From the NCBI GenBank assembly GCA_036785705.1, contig JAWUZG010000051.1:17388501-17452500 (forward strand): a stretch of 64,000 nucleotides of DNA, in the 5' to 3' direction. How positions within the stretch are numbered: the first letter of the stretch is position 1; each line of letters begins with the position of its first letter. The notes beneath the pieces were generated by a model. It was not told where the DNA came from, did not search any database, and was given only the letters and a program-made list of their open reading frames with translations. Below, piece by piece: positions 51,464-64,000 of the stretch. This DNA is from Acanthornis magna (Eukaryota; Chordata; Aves; Passeriformes; Acanthizidae). The translations under genes and the position numbers were made by a program.

Positions 51464-51500
51464 GGTGTGTGTGTGTATATATATATATACACACATATAT
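51464..51500 (+). repeat. (GT)n(AT)n(AC)n microsatellite
   Basis: About six GT units pass into about seven AT units and then three AC units and more AT. The GT and AC arms are complementary around the AT centre, so the tract is self-complementary. Confidence 0.9.
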
Positions 51501-51795
51501 TACATATAAATGAATAACATCAGGTATGAATGAAAGTATTTTGCTGTTTGCTGCCAGCAGGGACACTAAAGAAATAAATGTACAACCCCAGAATTGCTTT
51601 TTCCCAGTGATTTGTTCCCTCTGAGATATATTTTGGAACTATGCACTCTCCAGTGAAGTACTGCATTATCAACACACTTTCCCATGCTTTTAGAAGGACT
51701 TGCTACCAAATTTCAAAGACCAAGTCAAATCAAGTATTTTCAATTCCTCCTTGCCTTTTGTGATTTTTTGTTTGGTGATGGGGTTGCATTTAATA

Positions 51796-52045
51796 CGATC
51801 ACAAAATGGTTTGGGTTGAAGGGACATTAAAGATCATCAGGTTCACCTCCCTGCCATGGGCAGGGGCACCTTCTGCTAGACCGGGTTGCTCAGAGCTCCA
51901 TCCCACCTGGCCTCAAACACTTCGAGGAATGGGGAATCTGCAGCTTCTCTGGGCAACCTGTGCCAGTGCCTCACCATCCACACAGTAAAGAATTTCTTCC
52001 TAATATCTAATCTAAACCTACCATCTTGTAGCACTTTGGAAAAAA
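51796..52045 (-). mobile_element. CR1 LINE 3' fragment (minus orientation, relatively well preserved)
   Basis: The plus strand ATCACAAAATGGTTTGGGTT, GAAGGGACATTAAAGATCAT, CTGCCATGGGCAGGGGCACC, TTCTGGGCAACCTG-type block and AAAGAATTTCTTCCTAATAT, then TCTAATCTAAACCTACCATC, is the complement of CR1 with little disruption. It ends near a short A-run (52041-52047). It lies about 550 bp from the preceding CR1 in the same orientation. Intervening sequence is unique, so these are two insertions rather than one. Confidence 0.9.
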
Positions 52046-55000
52046 AAGAGAGAGGGGAAGGTGACCTCCTACATATTAAGAACAACATGAAAGAGAATTG
52101 AGTTTGCCCCACAAGAGAAAAGGCCTAAGGCAAAGGAAGAAGAACCACTTTGGAGATCAAAGACTATGAACTGCATAGCAGAGTAACTGGAGGAGACTTA
52201 GCACAGGGAAGTACACTCAAGAACACGAATCACAGGGACTGAGTGGAGTACAGATTGTGGGTGGAGGATGAGTATTTCTCTACATAACCAGGGTAGACTG
52301 GAGAAAACTCTAAGAATCTTATTTTAAGATACCACTCTGTACCAGCTTTCAAGCAAGGAGGACCCACACACCATGTCCATGGAGAACAAGGTGTCTCTGT
52401 CCTGTCCTGTACATAGCTATTTATTCAACATCATACTTGCAGTCTCCTTCTAGGTTGCAGGGTTTTGGCAAGTTAAAGCCATTGCAAATCCAAAGTCCTG
52501 AGTTGCTCTAGTCTCCTCACTTCCCCTGCAGCATCCCACCCTCCCAAGGTGCTGGTATTTGTATCTATTCCATGACACACTTCAAGAAACTGAACTGACC
52601 ACAAACTAGCCCTGTGAAAAAAAGCACCAGGGCAGCTCCAAAAAAGGTACTAGCACACAGACGAAAGCATGCTCAGGGAAAAAGGAGAACAGGGTTGGAT
52701 CACAGCAATCCCAATTTGAGGTCAGTTTCAAAAGCTGCACAACCACAACCTAAATGTGTCGATTCTGGAAGATGCACCTCCTGGATATTTTTGTGCTGCA
52801 GGACACTGTCTATTATCCCATTTCACGGGTAGCAAAGAGTTGTCAAGTAAATTGCCAGAGCTCTCACAGGAAGCTTTGGCAGGAACAGGAAGTTGAATTT
52901 AGGTTTGTCATGATTCAAGGAGAGCCTCCTCCAACAACTGGACTCTGTCACTTGAAGCTGTCTCTGCAGCAAAGAGCTGGAATGCTAAGAGACAAAGGAA
53001 GTGCTATTTTAAAGACTGGAAGCAGATACCCATATGAGAAAAGTGACTTTCCCAAAGTCAGTTGTAGTTGTTGACTGAACCACAGGCAAAAATTAAATCA
53101 GAACTACAGAAATTTGTGTTTACAAGGCAGTCCTTGCCTCATACTATAGAATCCCAAAATCGAGAGTAATCTTTTATCCAAAAAAAATTAACCCTTTAAG
53201 TTTTTGGGGGGTTTTGTTGTCTTTTTTTTTTTTAAATGAGGAAGAAAACAACAGTTCAATGGGCAGCTGATGATTATTAAAACACATTCTGAGCAATTTT
53301 CAGTTTTGCTGCTTGGATTTTGAGAAGACATCTTTCGGCAAAATCAAAAGTAGAACTTGCTGAATTATTTCCTATTAAGGGCACAGAGGAGAATAAAGTG
53401 ACTAGAAGTGCTTGTTCTAAGTCTCTCTATGCCTCATAAGGTATTCGGGGTTTTTTTAATATCTATATCTAACACAAAAAAGATGGGTTCTGTTATTTAA
53501 CTTAAATAAAAATAATAGTACAGTGAAGTTATCCCACAACCAACAGAGGCTCTGAACTTCCACCTCTTAGAACCCTAACTGCTTTTCCATTCTCCCTGTC
53601 ACCTTTCACAGCTTCTGATGATTCCCGTGCTGCTCCATCTATGGTAGCGGAGACAGTGCTTCACCAGAGGCCTTAGATGCTAAAGGGTATAAGGAAGCAG
53701 GCTATGCAAAAAGTATCTATTTCCAGCACAGGAATGTGGCCTGTAACTATCCCATGACAGGGAGCTCAGCTCAAATAGAAAGTGTAAGCCCAAGCATATC
53801 AAAGCACCAGGAGCACTGCATCCTGAGATAGCAATGGGAAACCGGGGCAGTGGGGGCAGGGAGGAAGGGGAGAGAACGGACAAGCACTTTAGTCTAAAAG
53901 AGGAAAAGGAACACTAAGGCAGGTCCTGAAAATTTATAAGGGAGTCTGGAAGGCACCTCACAGCCTTAGACTGAAAGACACAGCATATAAAATATCAGAA
54001 AAAAAGGTCACAGAGAAAACAAATTTTTTAAAAAATAGCTACAGTGGAGAATGTCCATTAATTCTTCAAGATGGAAGAGGAAGTAGCATTAAAGCTCCTG
54101 CTTTAGTCTCAGATTCTTAAGAGATCCCAGAGCTGACAGCCTTACTTTCAGTATGCAAAGGCAATCAGTACTCTACAGCTCTTTCACATAGAGAACTTAT
54201 CTCAACACACATCGACAGGAATTACAGATTTTGAGCTGATCACATTTTACAGAATCTATTCCTGTATGTAGCCCTCCTGCAAAACTATAATGAAGCAAAA
54301 CAAGCCTTACATAGTCAAGTGCATAACTGCTTTGAAGGTCACATCCTTGAACGAATTATGAACATTCAGGCTATACATACATGATAGGAATACTGATGTA
54401 TCTTCATCTCAGTTCTCCCACTCCACTGACAACAGAATTGAAGCTTTCCATTTCCATAAAATAGGAATCATGCTGCCCATGCTGTAAGGACCCGTTGTTC
54501 TCATCATTTGATATGATCTTTCACATTTGAAGCCTAGAGAGCTCAACTGATCACAACAGGGTGTTAGAACATCAGTGAATAACTTTCATTTTCTCCATAC
54601 ACTCTTGCTCATGTGTGTGCTAGAACACAAGTCCAGGTGAACACCACCATGAAAAATGGGAAGTATTTAAGGAAATAATTCCCAGTTAGAGGTTGCTTCC
54701 TTTATGGAAGGACTTAAGCATGTAACACTTAAGGATACAGGTCCTGCGAGGGAGAAGGCCAGGAATAATGCTCTGAATGTCAAACCAGTCAACTCCTGTC
54801 CTTGAAATCCAATGTGATCCTTGCATTTACCACAGAGTTTTTTTGCAATGCATAGCAAAATTCCCCACATAGTCATGCTCCTACTAATCATTCCTCGGAT
54901 CTTAGCTGTTTTTCTTCAGACCAAGGTTGCTCTGCAGACAGAATGGCCATGCACTTAAAATTAAGTGGGACCTGCACCATGAACACAGGCTGCTACTAAA

Positions 55001-56723
55001 CACAGTGTCCTGAAAAAAAATACAGGGTTTAAAACTGGGCAGCCAGAAATGAAAAGCTTTCTGAACTTCATTGTGTCCAACGCCCATGCATTATGATAGA
55101 GAAATGGCAACCCTCCACTTTCCCTCAGCCAAGTGCTCTGAAAAATTAGGTCCTAAAGTTTTATGAAGCACTCCAATCTCATCACAGTAAGATCACTGCA
55201 GGCTGTCTTCAGAGCAGAGTTTAAACAGCACACATTAATTACAACTGAACAATGAGGAAAAAGCAAAATAGGTGCTCCTCGGCTGTATGGTGCAGCACAC
55301 TCCCCTTGAAGACAATGGGACGGCATGTTAGGGAACTGAAAAAGTGGCATCACACTGAATCCACATAAGGCAGTTCACCAGTCATGCACCTTAATCCCAT
55401 TGTTCCCCTAACTTTCAAAGAATCAGACTCACAGCCAAGTAAGGCTCAACCACTCATTTAGTACACCCATCTCTCCAAAAGCAGTATCAACATATACAGA
55501 CATCTGCTCAGCAGGAAGCTGTATCCCAGTTCCAGCTCTGCCAGATGCTTCATGCCACAGTCACAGCTGGGAAACAGTAGAGAGATGGCCTGTAACTGCT
55601 TCCCTAGAGACCAGAAGAGGAAAAAAACCCACTGCCTCTCACAGTTCTGTGGGAAACATTTCATGTCTGCCAGGCCTCACAATAATTGCAGAAATAACTA
55701 CTCACTGTCCAGGGCTGTGGTCTCCATCTAAGTAGCTTGCACAATACATGTTCCTAAAAGCCTCCAAGGCTGGAGGCTCTGTACCTTTCTCAGGCCACTT
55801 GTGCCAAGATTGTCTTTTCCCTGGTGTCACAGCAGCCACTGCAATCTCCCTTTGCTTTTAGGTTCTTGTCAGTGCTAAACTCTGGCAGCCTCAGCATTAC
55901 TCTTTCTTTCCTACTTAGTATGTAAACCCAGTGCAATTTATTCTTATTACTATATTTGCTTTTAACACCTTGTTATGTGAAAACAAAACTGTAGTGTTTG
56001 TACAAAGTCTATTTGTAAGCCATTACAGTCCTTTCTGAAACACACACAGTTGTTTTTGAGACACGTAAGTCCAAAGGAATTCAGTCTCCTGGGTCTCTTT
56101 CTGCACCAGCACCTCTGCTGATGCTGCAAATAGATATTAGGCAGCAAAACTGCATTTCATGCCCATAGTGAGTCTCTGCTCACTAAGGCCTGGTTGGGAG
56201 CTCATTTCTCACAGCCCACCAGAAAGCTATCAGCTGGCAACAGCTTTCAGACCTTACCACCTGGGCTGGGTGCAAACCATTGGTATGGACATGGAGAAAC
56301 TATTATAAATCATTACATCCATGTCATCTGTCCTCCTGGAATTCTTTCCCTTGAACACCATGGAAGGATGGGTTTAAGGGGAAGGTCAAAAGGCAACCTG
56401 CAGTGCTCTGCAACTTGAAGAGTTTAAGAGCAATTCAGAGAACTATCTTTAAGGTTCTCTGTGTAGAATCTTCTCTTGGGCAGGGCTGACTCAAAGAGGC
56501 TCTTTCAACCACCAAGATCTATCATTGCTCATAATCAGTATTAGTTCCACATCTATTTCATCACAGCAGTTTCTTACTTCAGTACATGGCCAACAAGAGC
56601 ACATGGGACACAGCAGAAACAAGCTTTAAACACAACAATCTTACCACAACGTATATTAAAATAGAAAGTTGGTTTATCCCATAGGACCTCATCTAAATGC
56701 TCACCAGCCTGCTTGCATGAGCA

Positions 56724-56763
56724 AGGGGTGGGGGAGAGGGGGGGAGAGACAGGGAGAGAGATT
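56724..56763 (+). repeat. G/A-rich low-complexity tract
   Basis: The plus strand reads GGGGTGGGGGAGAGGGGGGG then AGAGACAGGGAGAGAG. It has several G-runs of four or more within 40 bases. Confidence 0.85.
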
Positions 56764-57929
56764 CCCTGATGGAGAGACCACCCATCCAGTATTCCCTTTC
56801 ACAGCTGCTCTTGTGCAGTGGTTCGTAAGGTTTATTTCATGATGACGAATTTTGGGGTTTATTTCAATATTTTTTTTCCCAGAAGACAGATAGGTGATAC
56901 TTATGTTTTTAGCTACAGCTTCTTACAAAATGATGTAATAAAAATCTCCCTAACCATCATTTATACCATGTAACAATGAAAATTAAGTTCCACATTCAGA
57001 AACTGTCCCAACTGTTGCTGAAAAAACTCCACGTTGACTCTGAGGATGGGATATCATGGCAATTGTAACTGAGATGGATCAAAGCTGCTCGTCATTTATG
57101 GTCTTCATTTGCAAAGGACCGAACATAACCGGATTACTGGTAATGCAGTACAGCTCAGTATAGAAGGACATTAATTTTCTTTGCCTGGAAAAGGCTCTTA
57201 GCTTTTTTCATGTAATTACACCAAAGAGCAAGTCAACTCTAGGGCTAAAAGGGAGCAAATGTGAGGAGAAAAACAGGAATAAACCTTCAGTGGGACTTGA
57301 ACTTGGGAAAACAATCCCAGCATGTTCAGAATGAGCAACACCACTTTCACCTCCTCTGATGAAAGTTCACACTGCTCAGCTCTGCAAAAGCATTTGAAAT
57401 GGGAGGGAGGAAGGGAATCACAGCAGGATTGAGAGGGAATGTGTATTGCCTCTGATGAATGGCACAATGCCCAGGCAGCTGCTGCACAAATGCCAAAAGT
57501 GGGACCTTTGTTGCTTCAGCTGGATCCCTCTTGAAGTTTTGAATTACAGGCAGATACCTCACGTTATGGGATTCTGCTGCAGCACGGCAATGCAGAGCCT
57601 GCTTGCTACACGTGTCTTTTCCATTCTGAAACTGAAACCCTAATGGGAAACCAGCTTCTCCAAAAGCCTCACAGAGCAGCTAAAATGTATATTTCAGCAC
57701 TTTTACACCAGACCTGGCAGGAAGTAACATTATCCTGAATCTTTGTTCAACTTTCAAATGCAAAAAGCTGAATGCAGACAGCTACATTTTAAAATCAAAA
57801 CCCAAAAAAGCAAAGGTGTGCACAGTAACGGAAGGAAAATTAATTCTTTAAAATTCTGTGAACAACTTGGCACGTGGTTGCAGCATTTTAAATGAGAGAC
57901 ATGTCATTTTCCACATAGTAGGTAAAAGA

Positions 57930-58645
57930 ATGAATCATAGAATCACGGACTATCTCGAGTTGGAAGAGACCAATAAGGATCATCAAGTCCAACTCCCTTC
58001 TCCTCACAGGACTGCCCAAAACTATATTGTATGACTAAGAGCATTGGCCAGGTGCTCCTCAGCTCTGACAGGTCTGATGCTGTGACCACTTCCCTGGGGA
58101 GCCTGTGCAGTGACTGACCACCCTCTCAGGGAGGAAATATTCCTAATGTCCAAGCTGCACTCTGAACTTCCCCGATGTAGCTCCATTCTATTTCATTGTG
58201 TCCTGTCACTGGTGACCAGAGAAATGACCAGGATTGTCCCATCCCAGGTGGAGAACAAGACATTTTCCCTTGCTAAATTTTGTATGGTTGGTGACTGTCC
58301 AGCTCTCCAGGCTATCCAGATCTCTCTGTAAGGCCTCTCTGCCCTTGAGGGTGTCCTATGAACTTGTCTAGCTGTGTGCTGGACAGTTTATCCAGAAGGA
58401 CACTGTGAGAGACAGTGCCAAAAACTCTGTGAAAACTAAAAAAAAAAACAAAAAAACACCCCCCACCCCAAAAAAAACCCACCAAAAAAACCCCACAAAA
58501 ACCCCCAACAACAAAAGACTTGCTTTGGTCAACTAGGTGGTTGACCTTGTCATAAAAGCAAGTTAAGTTGGTTAATCAGGACTTTCCCCATGTAAACCTA
58601 TGCCGGCTATGAACAATGACTGCCTTGTCTCTCATTGCTTTAAGT
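57930..58645 (-). mobile_element. CR1 LINE, 3' end joined to reverse-transcriptase remnant, with an A/C-rich interruption
   Basis: 57932-58355 is an inverted CR1 3' end (AATCATAGAATCACGG..., then GGAAGAGACCAATAAGGATC, CTCAGGGAGGAAATATTCC and CTATCCAGATCTCTCTGTAA). From about 58356 the minus strand encodes degraded CR1 reverse transcriptase: VFGTVSHSVLLDKL (from about 58421 down), and further upstream LTNLTCFYDKVNHLVDQ at about 58595-58530. In intact CR1 these motifs lie much farther from the 3' end, so the copy has an internal deletion at about 58355. An A/C-rich tract (58433-58517) replaces the segment between the two RT pieces. An in-frame TGA precedes LTNL, so the element is dead. Confidence 0.85.
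58433..58517 (+). repeat. A/C-only low-complexity tract inside a CR1 copy
   Basis: About 80 bases are almost entirely A and C, with runs of 8-11 A separated by C-runs. It falls where the CR1 reverse-transcriptase coding sequence for the conserved LDFSKAFD region should be, so it is an expansion or replacement within the element. Read on the minus strand it is T/G only. Confidence 0.85.
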
Positions 58646-58910
58646 AAAGGTGATACATCTGCAAGTTTAAGGTATATTTTTGCCTCAAATGAAATTATTA
58701 AAAATTCCAAGTTATGACAGTTTCTAAGATCTAAAAATTGCCAAGCTATTAAAATATTTTTAATCAGACAGACATATTCAAGTCTTCCAGGTTTGCTGTT
58801 AAATAGTGTGGAATAGAACTAAGTAATATCACCTTTGACAGCAGCAATATTTTCTGAGAAGCTACATATCACACTGCAGCTTAAACAACTAGTTCTGTTT
58901 CATCACCACC

Positions 58911-59504
58911 TGTGCTGGTTTTGGCTGGGGTACAGTTAATTTTCTTCACAGTAGCTGATATGGGATTTGTGCTGGAAACAGTGCTGATAACACAAGACTT
59001 TTTTGGTTTGTTTTTTTTTTTTTTTACTTGTTAAGCAGTGCTTGCACAGCATTAAGACTTTTTCTGCTCCTCACCCCAACCCACCAGCGAGGAGGCTGAG
59101 GGTGCACAAGAAGTTGTGAGGGGACACAGCCAGGACAGCTGACCCCAACTGACCCGAGGGATCTCCCACACCATATGGTGTTGTGCTCAGTATGTAGAGC
59201 TCAGGGAAGAAGAAGGAAGGGGGGAATATCCAGAGTGATGGCATTTGTCTTCCCAGGACACTGCTACCTGTGATGGAACCTCACTGTCCTGGGGACAGCT
59301 GAAGACTTGCCAGCCCATGGGAAGTGGTGAATGATTTCTTGTTTTGCTTTGCTTGAATGCTCAGATTTTGCTTTCCCTATTGAACCATTTTTATCGCAGC
59401 CCATGAGTTTTCTCTCTTTTACACTTCCCATTTCTCTCCCCCATCCCACGGGGATCAAGCAGCTGCGTGGGACTCTAGTTGATGGCTGGGGCTAAACCCC
59501 AACA
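58911..59504 (+). mobile_element. Avian ERV solo LTR (plus orientation)
   Basis: It begins TGTGCTGGTTTTGGCTGGGG then TACAGTTAATTTTCTTC, the same start as the LTR at 20897. Shared downstream blocks are CCAGCGAGGAGGCTGAGG, GGACACAGCCAGGACAGCTG, CACACCATATGGTGTTGTGC, CTCAGTATGTAGAG, CCCCATCCCACGGGG, and GATGGCTGGGGCTAAACCCC. The middle (about 59215-59330) differs from the first copy, so they are subfamily relatives. Flanking CCACC (58906-58910) and CAACC (59505-59509) may be a decayed 5-bp target duplication. It contains a 15-T run. Confidence 0.85.
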
Positions 59505-62500
59505 CAACCTCACATGAAGTTGTAGACTAACAAAAAGAATTATTTTTAAAAAGGGAAAAAATAGCTTGGTTTCTTCCTAACTAAAAAAACCCCAAACCTT
59601 GAAACACAGTGATAAGTTCCATTTTTATACTTTAACACAGTGACTAAAAAATAAACTTCACCATATAATAGATTCTTTGCCCTAATGCTAATTTTAAATG
59701 CAAAGCATGTTTTTAAAAACTTTATTCCTTAAGCCTCCAGCACAATTAATGTGTAGCCTTATATAACCATATAACAATTCTTTATCGTTTTAACTAATTT
59801 CCAGATTTCAAACCACATCCGACTTTACATAATCCTAAATTAAATATTACACCAGCTAGTAAGTAGTTTTTGAGGTTTTAACATAATGCAAAACACACGG
59901 AAATTAAAATTCTTAATCAATGGACCATTCATTATATGATAAGAAGCAGTAAAACCATTTTCCTATTTCCCACTCTCCCAGCCAAAACTAGCACCAAAGT
60001 TAACACCAAATCTATTTTTCCCCAGAGGATAACAACAAAATTAATGATGGGGAAAAAAGATTAATCCAGATAAGTTCCATTTTGTTTAACTTATCATAAA
60101 AATGGAAATTTAAATCTGCACTACAAAAAGAAAAAGCATTTTACCCAAGAAGTTTCGGACCTTTGAATGTGTTTAGCAGAATGCTAAAGTTTGGTTTTCA
60201 CTGTGTTCTAAAAACAGGCAATTCTGCTGTGGACTTGTGGTTCTTCCATCCTTAAAAATTCTCAATGAATTCAGAAAGTGCTTGAATTGCATTAAAAAGG
60301 GGAAAAAAGAAAAGGTATCTTCAAGTAATAATTTATTTCAAAATTCATTTGAAAACTGTGATGCCACTACTTTCCAATTACTGAAAAGATCTTTTGATGT
60401 TTAGCCAGATCTGAGTTTCTATTGTTATAGGTGGCAAAAACGTGGAAATAATCTTCCAAACTTTCTTTAAGCAACACAGGTGAGAGAAAAAAAACAGTGA
60501 AGCTGCTCATTCTTTCTTTTCTAGAGGTCACCCTACTATAGGTCACTCTCTTGCAACTGTCAAGCTTTTTGGAGTTCTTTCACTTGTTTTATCAGAGTTG
60601 GAATTAAATTTATCTTAGAAGAATCCAGCACAGTTCCACAAAAGCCTATAAGTTCACACACCTCACTTAAATCACCTGAAGACCATATATTTCACAGTAG
60701 GTATTGCTGACCAGCAATTTTCTGGAAGGCTGGGAAAACAGCGCACCAATATATCAGTTTATACTAACACCATTCTGTTCTGGCAGATAAATACTGCTAC
60801 AGATAAATACTTTAGGTTTACTTAAAAAAAAAAAGGAATATTAGAGTGCTCAGAATTGGAAATATGATAAATAAAACCAGAGGATTGATGTGAGGCAAAA
60901 AAATATAAAAATTTTTAAAATACACCTATCACAAACTAGAAAGGTCACCTCAAATATTAAATGTCTGAGCTCTTTATCAAAAATTTCTAGCATGACTGGG
61001 ACTTGGATTGTCAGTGCCATGCTGACCTGGAAAGAACTGCTAGTAAATAGCATCAGCTACTTATCTGTTATTCCTCTCCTATTGCATTTTTTTCCCATTC
61101 CCCATTTCAATGTCGATGGTGAGTGAGAAACAGCTGAAGGGGCAACTGCTTATGATGCGCTGTAGACTCGTCTTGCTAACACTGCATTTGCTCTCGGGGT
61201 CCTTACGTAAGGGAGTTGTACAGGGGGTCAAGAAATGGTACAACAAAACATCTTCACCATCCATCCTTCCCTGGACGTCCTCCTCTCCAGCTCCATTGCT
61301 TCCACTTGGGACAACAAACCCAGCCTTACACCAAAGTGCCACACAGCAGTAGGCTACTAATAGGTAACCAGTGAGGATTAGGACCTAAAGAGCCACAGCA
61401 CTGCACAAGGACTGCTGAGTGATGGCTGCTACTTCTCAGTTTGTCACATTTGGGCTTGGAATGAGCTATCTCTCAGCATCATTTCTTTTTCCTGTCATTG
61501 GCTGCCCAAGCTCTTTGGTTCAGTTACCTCTTCAGGCTGTTCTTCACAGCAGATGTAACCTGGTGGGGAATTTTTGTTTTCCTTAAGTCTTTTTCATATT
61601 TTACTCATATTTTTAATCTGGTCTGTCACATAAGGAAAGCCAAGTACTTTGCCAGAAAAGCCAAGCTGTTCGCATGGGTGTGGACAACAGAACCAACTTC
61701 TGTGCAAATAACCTGTCAAGTTCTTCCCTCCCCTGCAGACCTCAAACCATGTGCCTCAGTGGACAGACAAGCTCTCCTACAGTCAACTAGAAGACAGTTT
61801 GGATTCCTACAGCACAAACAATGCCACACATACACAGGAAGCTGGTTTCCAAATAGGGCATGGTCAAGAAGTCATGGGCTCAACTTGATGGTGTAGGTGC
61901 TCACACCCAAGTGCCAACCATCAGGAGGACTAGTATGATACTATGTGTATAAACAACTAATTTTCACCTAGTAATTTTCTACTTTTGAGCATCACTGTGC
62001 CAGAAATAATGACAATGCCACCCCCAGTCAGAGACAATGATTATAAATATTTATAGCAAGTTTAGCAGTGAGTCAGTTTAGATCCAACTGCTGGCCATGC
62101 TCTTGGATAGTCAATATGAAAAGCTAACAGCAACAGAGATCTCACCAAATTTTAGCATTTGTATGAACTGTTTGATCATGTAAGAACACTGTAAAAAAGA
62201 GATGTAAAACCAATACAGTTCCTCCACAGAGAGCAACTCCCAGTCTCAGTGTTATGATCTATGACTTGACAGCACTTAATCATCTTCTGCAGGGCTTTTC
62301 TTTTCTTTTTTTTTAATACAGTAGCATAGTTTTATTATTAACAATAGACTTAGGTAAAATTAAGTCATTCATTTTCTTAAATGGTGCTGCATCGTCAGCA
62401 CCCTATAATTATTTTAGTGTATGAATGCAATAGTTGAGAATAAAAGTCTTAAATTTATGCAATCTTACAGCACCTTTGGCATAAATCATATGCTCCCAGA

Positions 62501-63591
62501 CATTTTGCATGATAATTTGGCCTGTACAAAGCCTGCCAGCTCTTGAAAATGCCTTGTATTATAGACTACCCAGCAGAAGATTTGCTACATTTAATATACT
62601 CCTAGCAGCCAGCACAGTGTATTTAAATTCAATATAAATTAACAGAATAATAAAGTAAGTTCCAATTAAGTCCAAACAGCCAGCCAACCATAGCAAAAAG
62701 ATCTTACCTTAAAACAGCTCGTGCTTGTAGTTCTTATTACTGTGCCATTCTTGCATATAATTGCCCCCCTGCTACAGGAGAGTGTAGAATTACAACACAT
62801 TCCCCTCTACATATAGCTGCCTAACCTGCAGGAAAGACTACTGAGACCAGAAAACCTAAAGACCCTCAAATTCACAAGGTATTTGTAAGAAGATGATGAT
62901 TTTCCATGCTCAGGGCTTCCATCAGCTACAGGTACCCCAGCCTTCCAATAAAGAACATTCCACTCTCAGGCGCTGAGGGATGTTGTAAAGCTTCATCCAG
63001 CTCAGGCACTCAGCTGTGGGAGAAGAGGAGACTCCACACATGCTCAGAGCACAGACAATGCACAGCTTCCTACACTCATGCTCCAACCACGCTCCTAACA
63101 CAAGCCAGAACACTGCCACACTGCAGTTAAAAGCTGGAGCAAACCAGCTCTCTCAAACCAAGGCATTGTTTAATCTTGTTTAACCCATTTTGTTCTTGCC
63201 CCAGCACAGTGCTGTAGAAGGTCCTCACCAGTCTGCTGACTCCTACAGCAATCCTTAAAAGGACTGAAGAGTTGCAAAAAGACAGCAGATATTCAAGATA
63301 ATGTCACTGATGAATGTGAACTACCTAGGACTTCTCAGATGTTCTATCAAGTTTTTGGAGCTGGATAACAAATTGATGATTTGGGGTTTTTGGAGAGAAA
63401 GTGTCAAAAGAACTCTTCAGAAAAACATAGAAACCTCACATCCTAAGTGCAACAAGGATTGGCAGTGGTCCAAACAAAGAGCACTGACTAACTTTTGAAA
63501 TTTGTCTGCTTTAAAGTTCTGAAATTCACACTTAAGGGTAATTTGTAAAACTGTCAATTATCCACAATCTTGTTACAAAATCTTTTAATAC

Positions 63592-63609
63592 AAAAAAAAA
63601 AAAAAATAA
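63592..63609 (+). repeat. A-homopolymer (about 15)
   Basis: A15 is followed by TAAA, in AT-rich sequence near the window end. Confidence 0.8.
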
Positions 63610-64000
63610 ATTCAAGTCTTTATTTTGGAAGTGTTAAAGTTCAAAAATGTTGGCCTACACATAGCTCTATTGACAGAGTTCATTAGTGCATCTATTTTGA
63701 ATCAAAAGAAACTACAAAGACTGGATTTGGGGATGAGACAAAACACTAGAAATGAGACTAAATGGATTTGTCCAATTGTCTTGAAGCGGAAGAAAGTTTT
63801 AAATTCAATTTTAAGGTTATTGCGATCTTTTATACTCAGTAACAGTTTTGCAATTTTTTTCCTAGTTAAACTGTACTCCTTATTCTTGATACAATAAATA
63901 TAACTTTTGATACTTTCTTTTGTGGTTGAAAACTTTAGAATTGGGCATCAGAAAAGATTTTTGGGTGAGATTCAAGCACTAAACCTTAATAGAACCAATG

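Larger units (their letters stand above)
31213..64000 (-). other. TSPAN9: TSPAN9 upstream intron / 5' region
   Basis: The acceptor at 31213 shows that transcripts enter this exon from an upstream exon, so at least part of this interval is intron. Outside the candidate promoter and the listed repeats, 32231-38789, 39331-44529, 44836-48054, 48301-50949, 52046-57929 and 59505-64000 contain nothing I can assign. No CpG island, RNA gene or protein domain was recognised. If the main TSPAN9 promoter is far upstream, as in mammals, the whole interval is intronic. Confidence 0.6.

Noticed and set aside
61498..61896. 132-codon plus-strand frame with hydrophobic start
   Set aside because: The hydrophobic run comes from T-rich sequence. 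The frame does not start with ATG, and the rest shows no fold or motif.
1..64000. CRISPR arrays, tRNA or rRNA genes, bacterial operons
   Set aside because: I saw no regularly spaced repeats, no tRNA-type paired A and B boxes, and no rRNA blocks. The window is vertebrate intronic DNA.

Overview
This is eukaryotic, avian genomic DNA, most likely from a songbird or near relative. It is AT-rich, with long non-coding stretches and no operons. It carries several CR1 (chicken repeat 1 type) LINE fragments in both orientations. It also carries LTRs whose sequence I recognise from memory as passerine endogenous-retrovirus families. Nearly all open frames longer than 60 codons are chance frames: many lack an ATG start, and none shows a recognisable domain apart from the one described next.

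The one firm protein-coding feature is on the minus strand: the first coding exon of TSPAN9 (tetraspanin-9), exon 31133-31212 and CDS 31133-31195. It encodes the cytosolic N-tail and the start of transmembrane segment 1 (MARGCLCCLKYMMFLFNLIFW). It has a canonical acceptor (polypyrimidine tract then AG) and donor (GTGAGT) and ends in phase 0. No other TSPAN9 exon was recognised. Positions below 31131 therefore read as the next large intron, and positions above 31212 as upstream intron or 5' region. This fits a gene that spans a very large interval in vertebrates.

Directly upstream of that exon and in frame with it is an open frame from an ATG in strong Kozak context (31498). It runs without a stop through the acceptor tract into the TSPAN9 ATG. 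It would add 101 residues: a Ser/Asp-rich start, a Gly-Thr repeat whose codons differ mostly at third positions, and a short hydrophobic run. Beyond it, at about 31900-32230, lies a GC-box-bearing, locally GC-richer segment that could be an internal promoter and leader exon. A retained-intron or alternative-first-exon isoform of TSPAN9 with a long N-terminal tail is the best candidate here for something undescribed.

Repeat landscape: three LTRs, all on the plus strand and so antisense to TSPAN9 (about 12010-12544, 19391-20319 and 58911-59504), plus a fourth split one (20897-21650) with a CR1 inserted in it. CR1 copies lie at about 17720-18133 (+), 20991-21172 (-), 44530-44835 (+), 48055-48300 (-), 50950-51255 (-), 51796-52045 (-) and 57930-58645 (-). 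The last is internally deleted and interrupted by an A/C-rich expansion. A very old LINE-like remnant may lie near 38790-39330. Several microsatellites, homopurine tracts and perfect palindromes are also present. The remainder is intronic sequence in which I see no gene, tRNA, CRISPR array or bacterial-type element.
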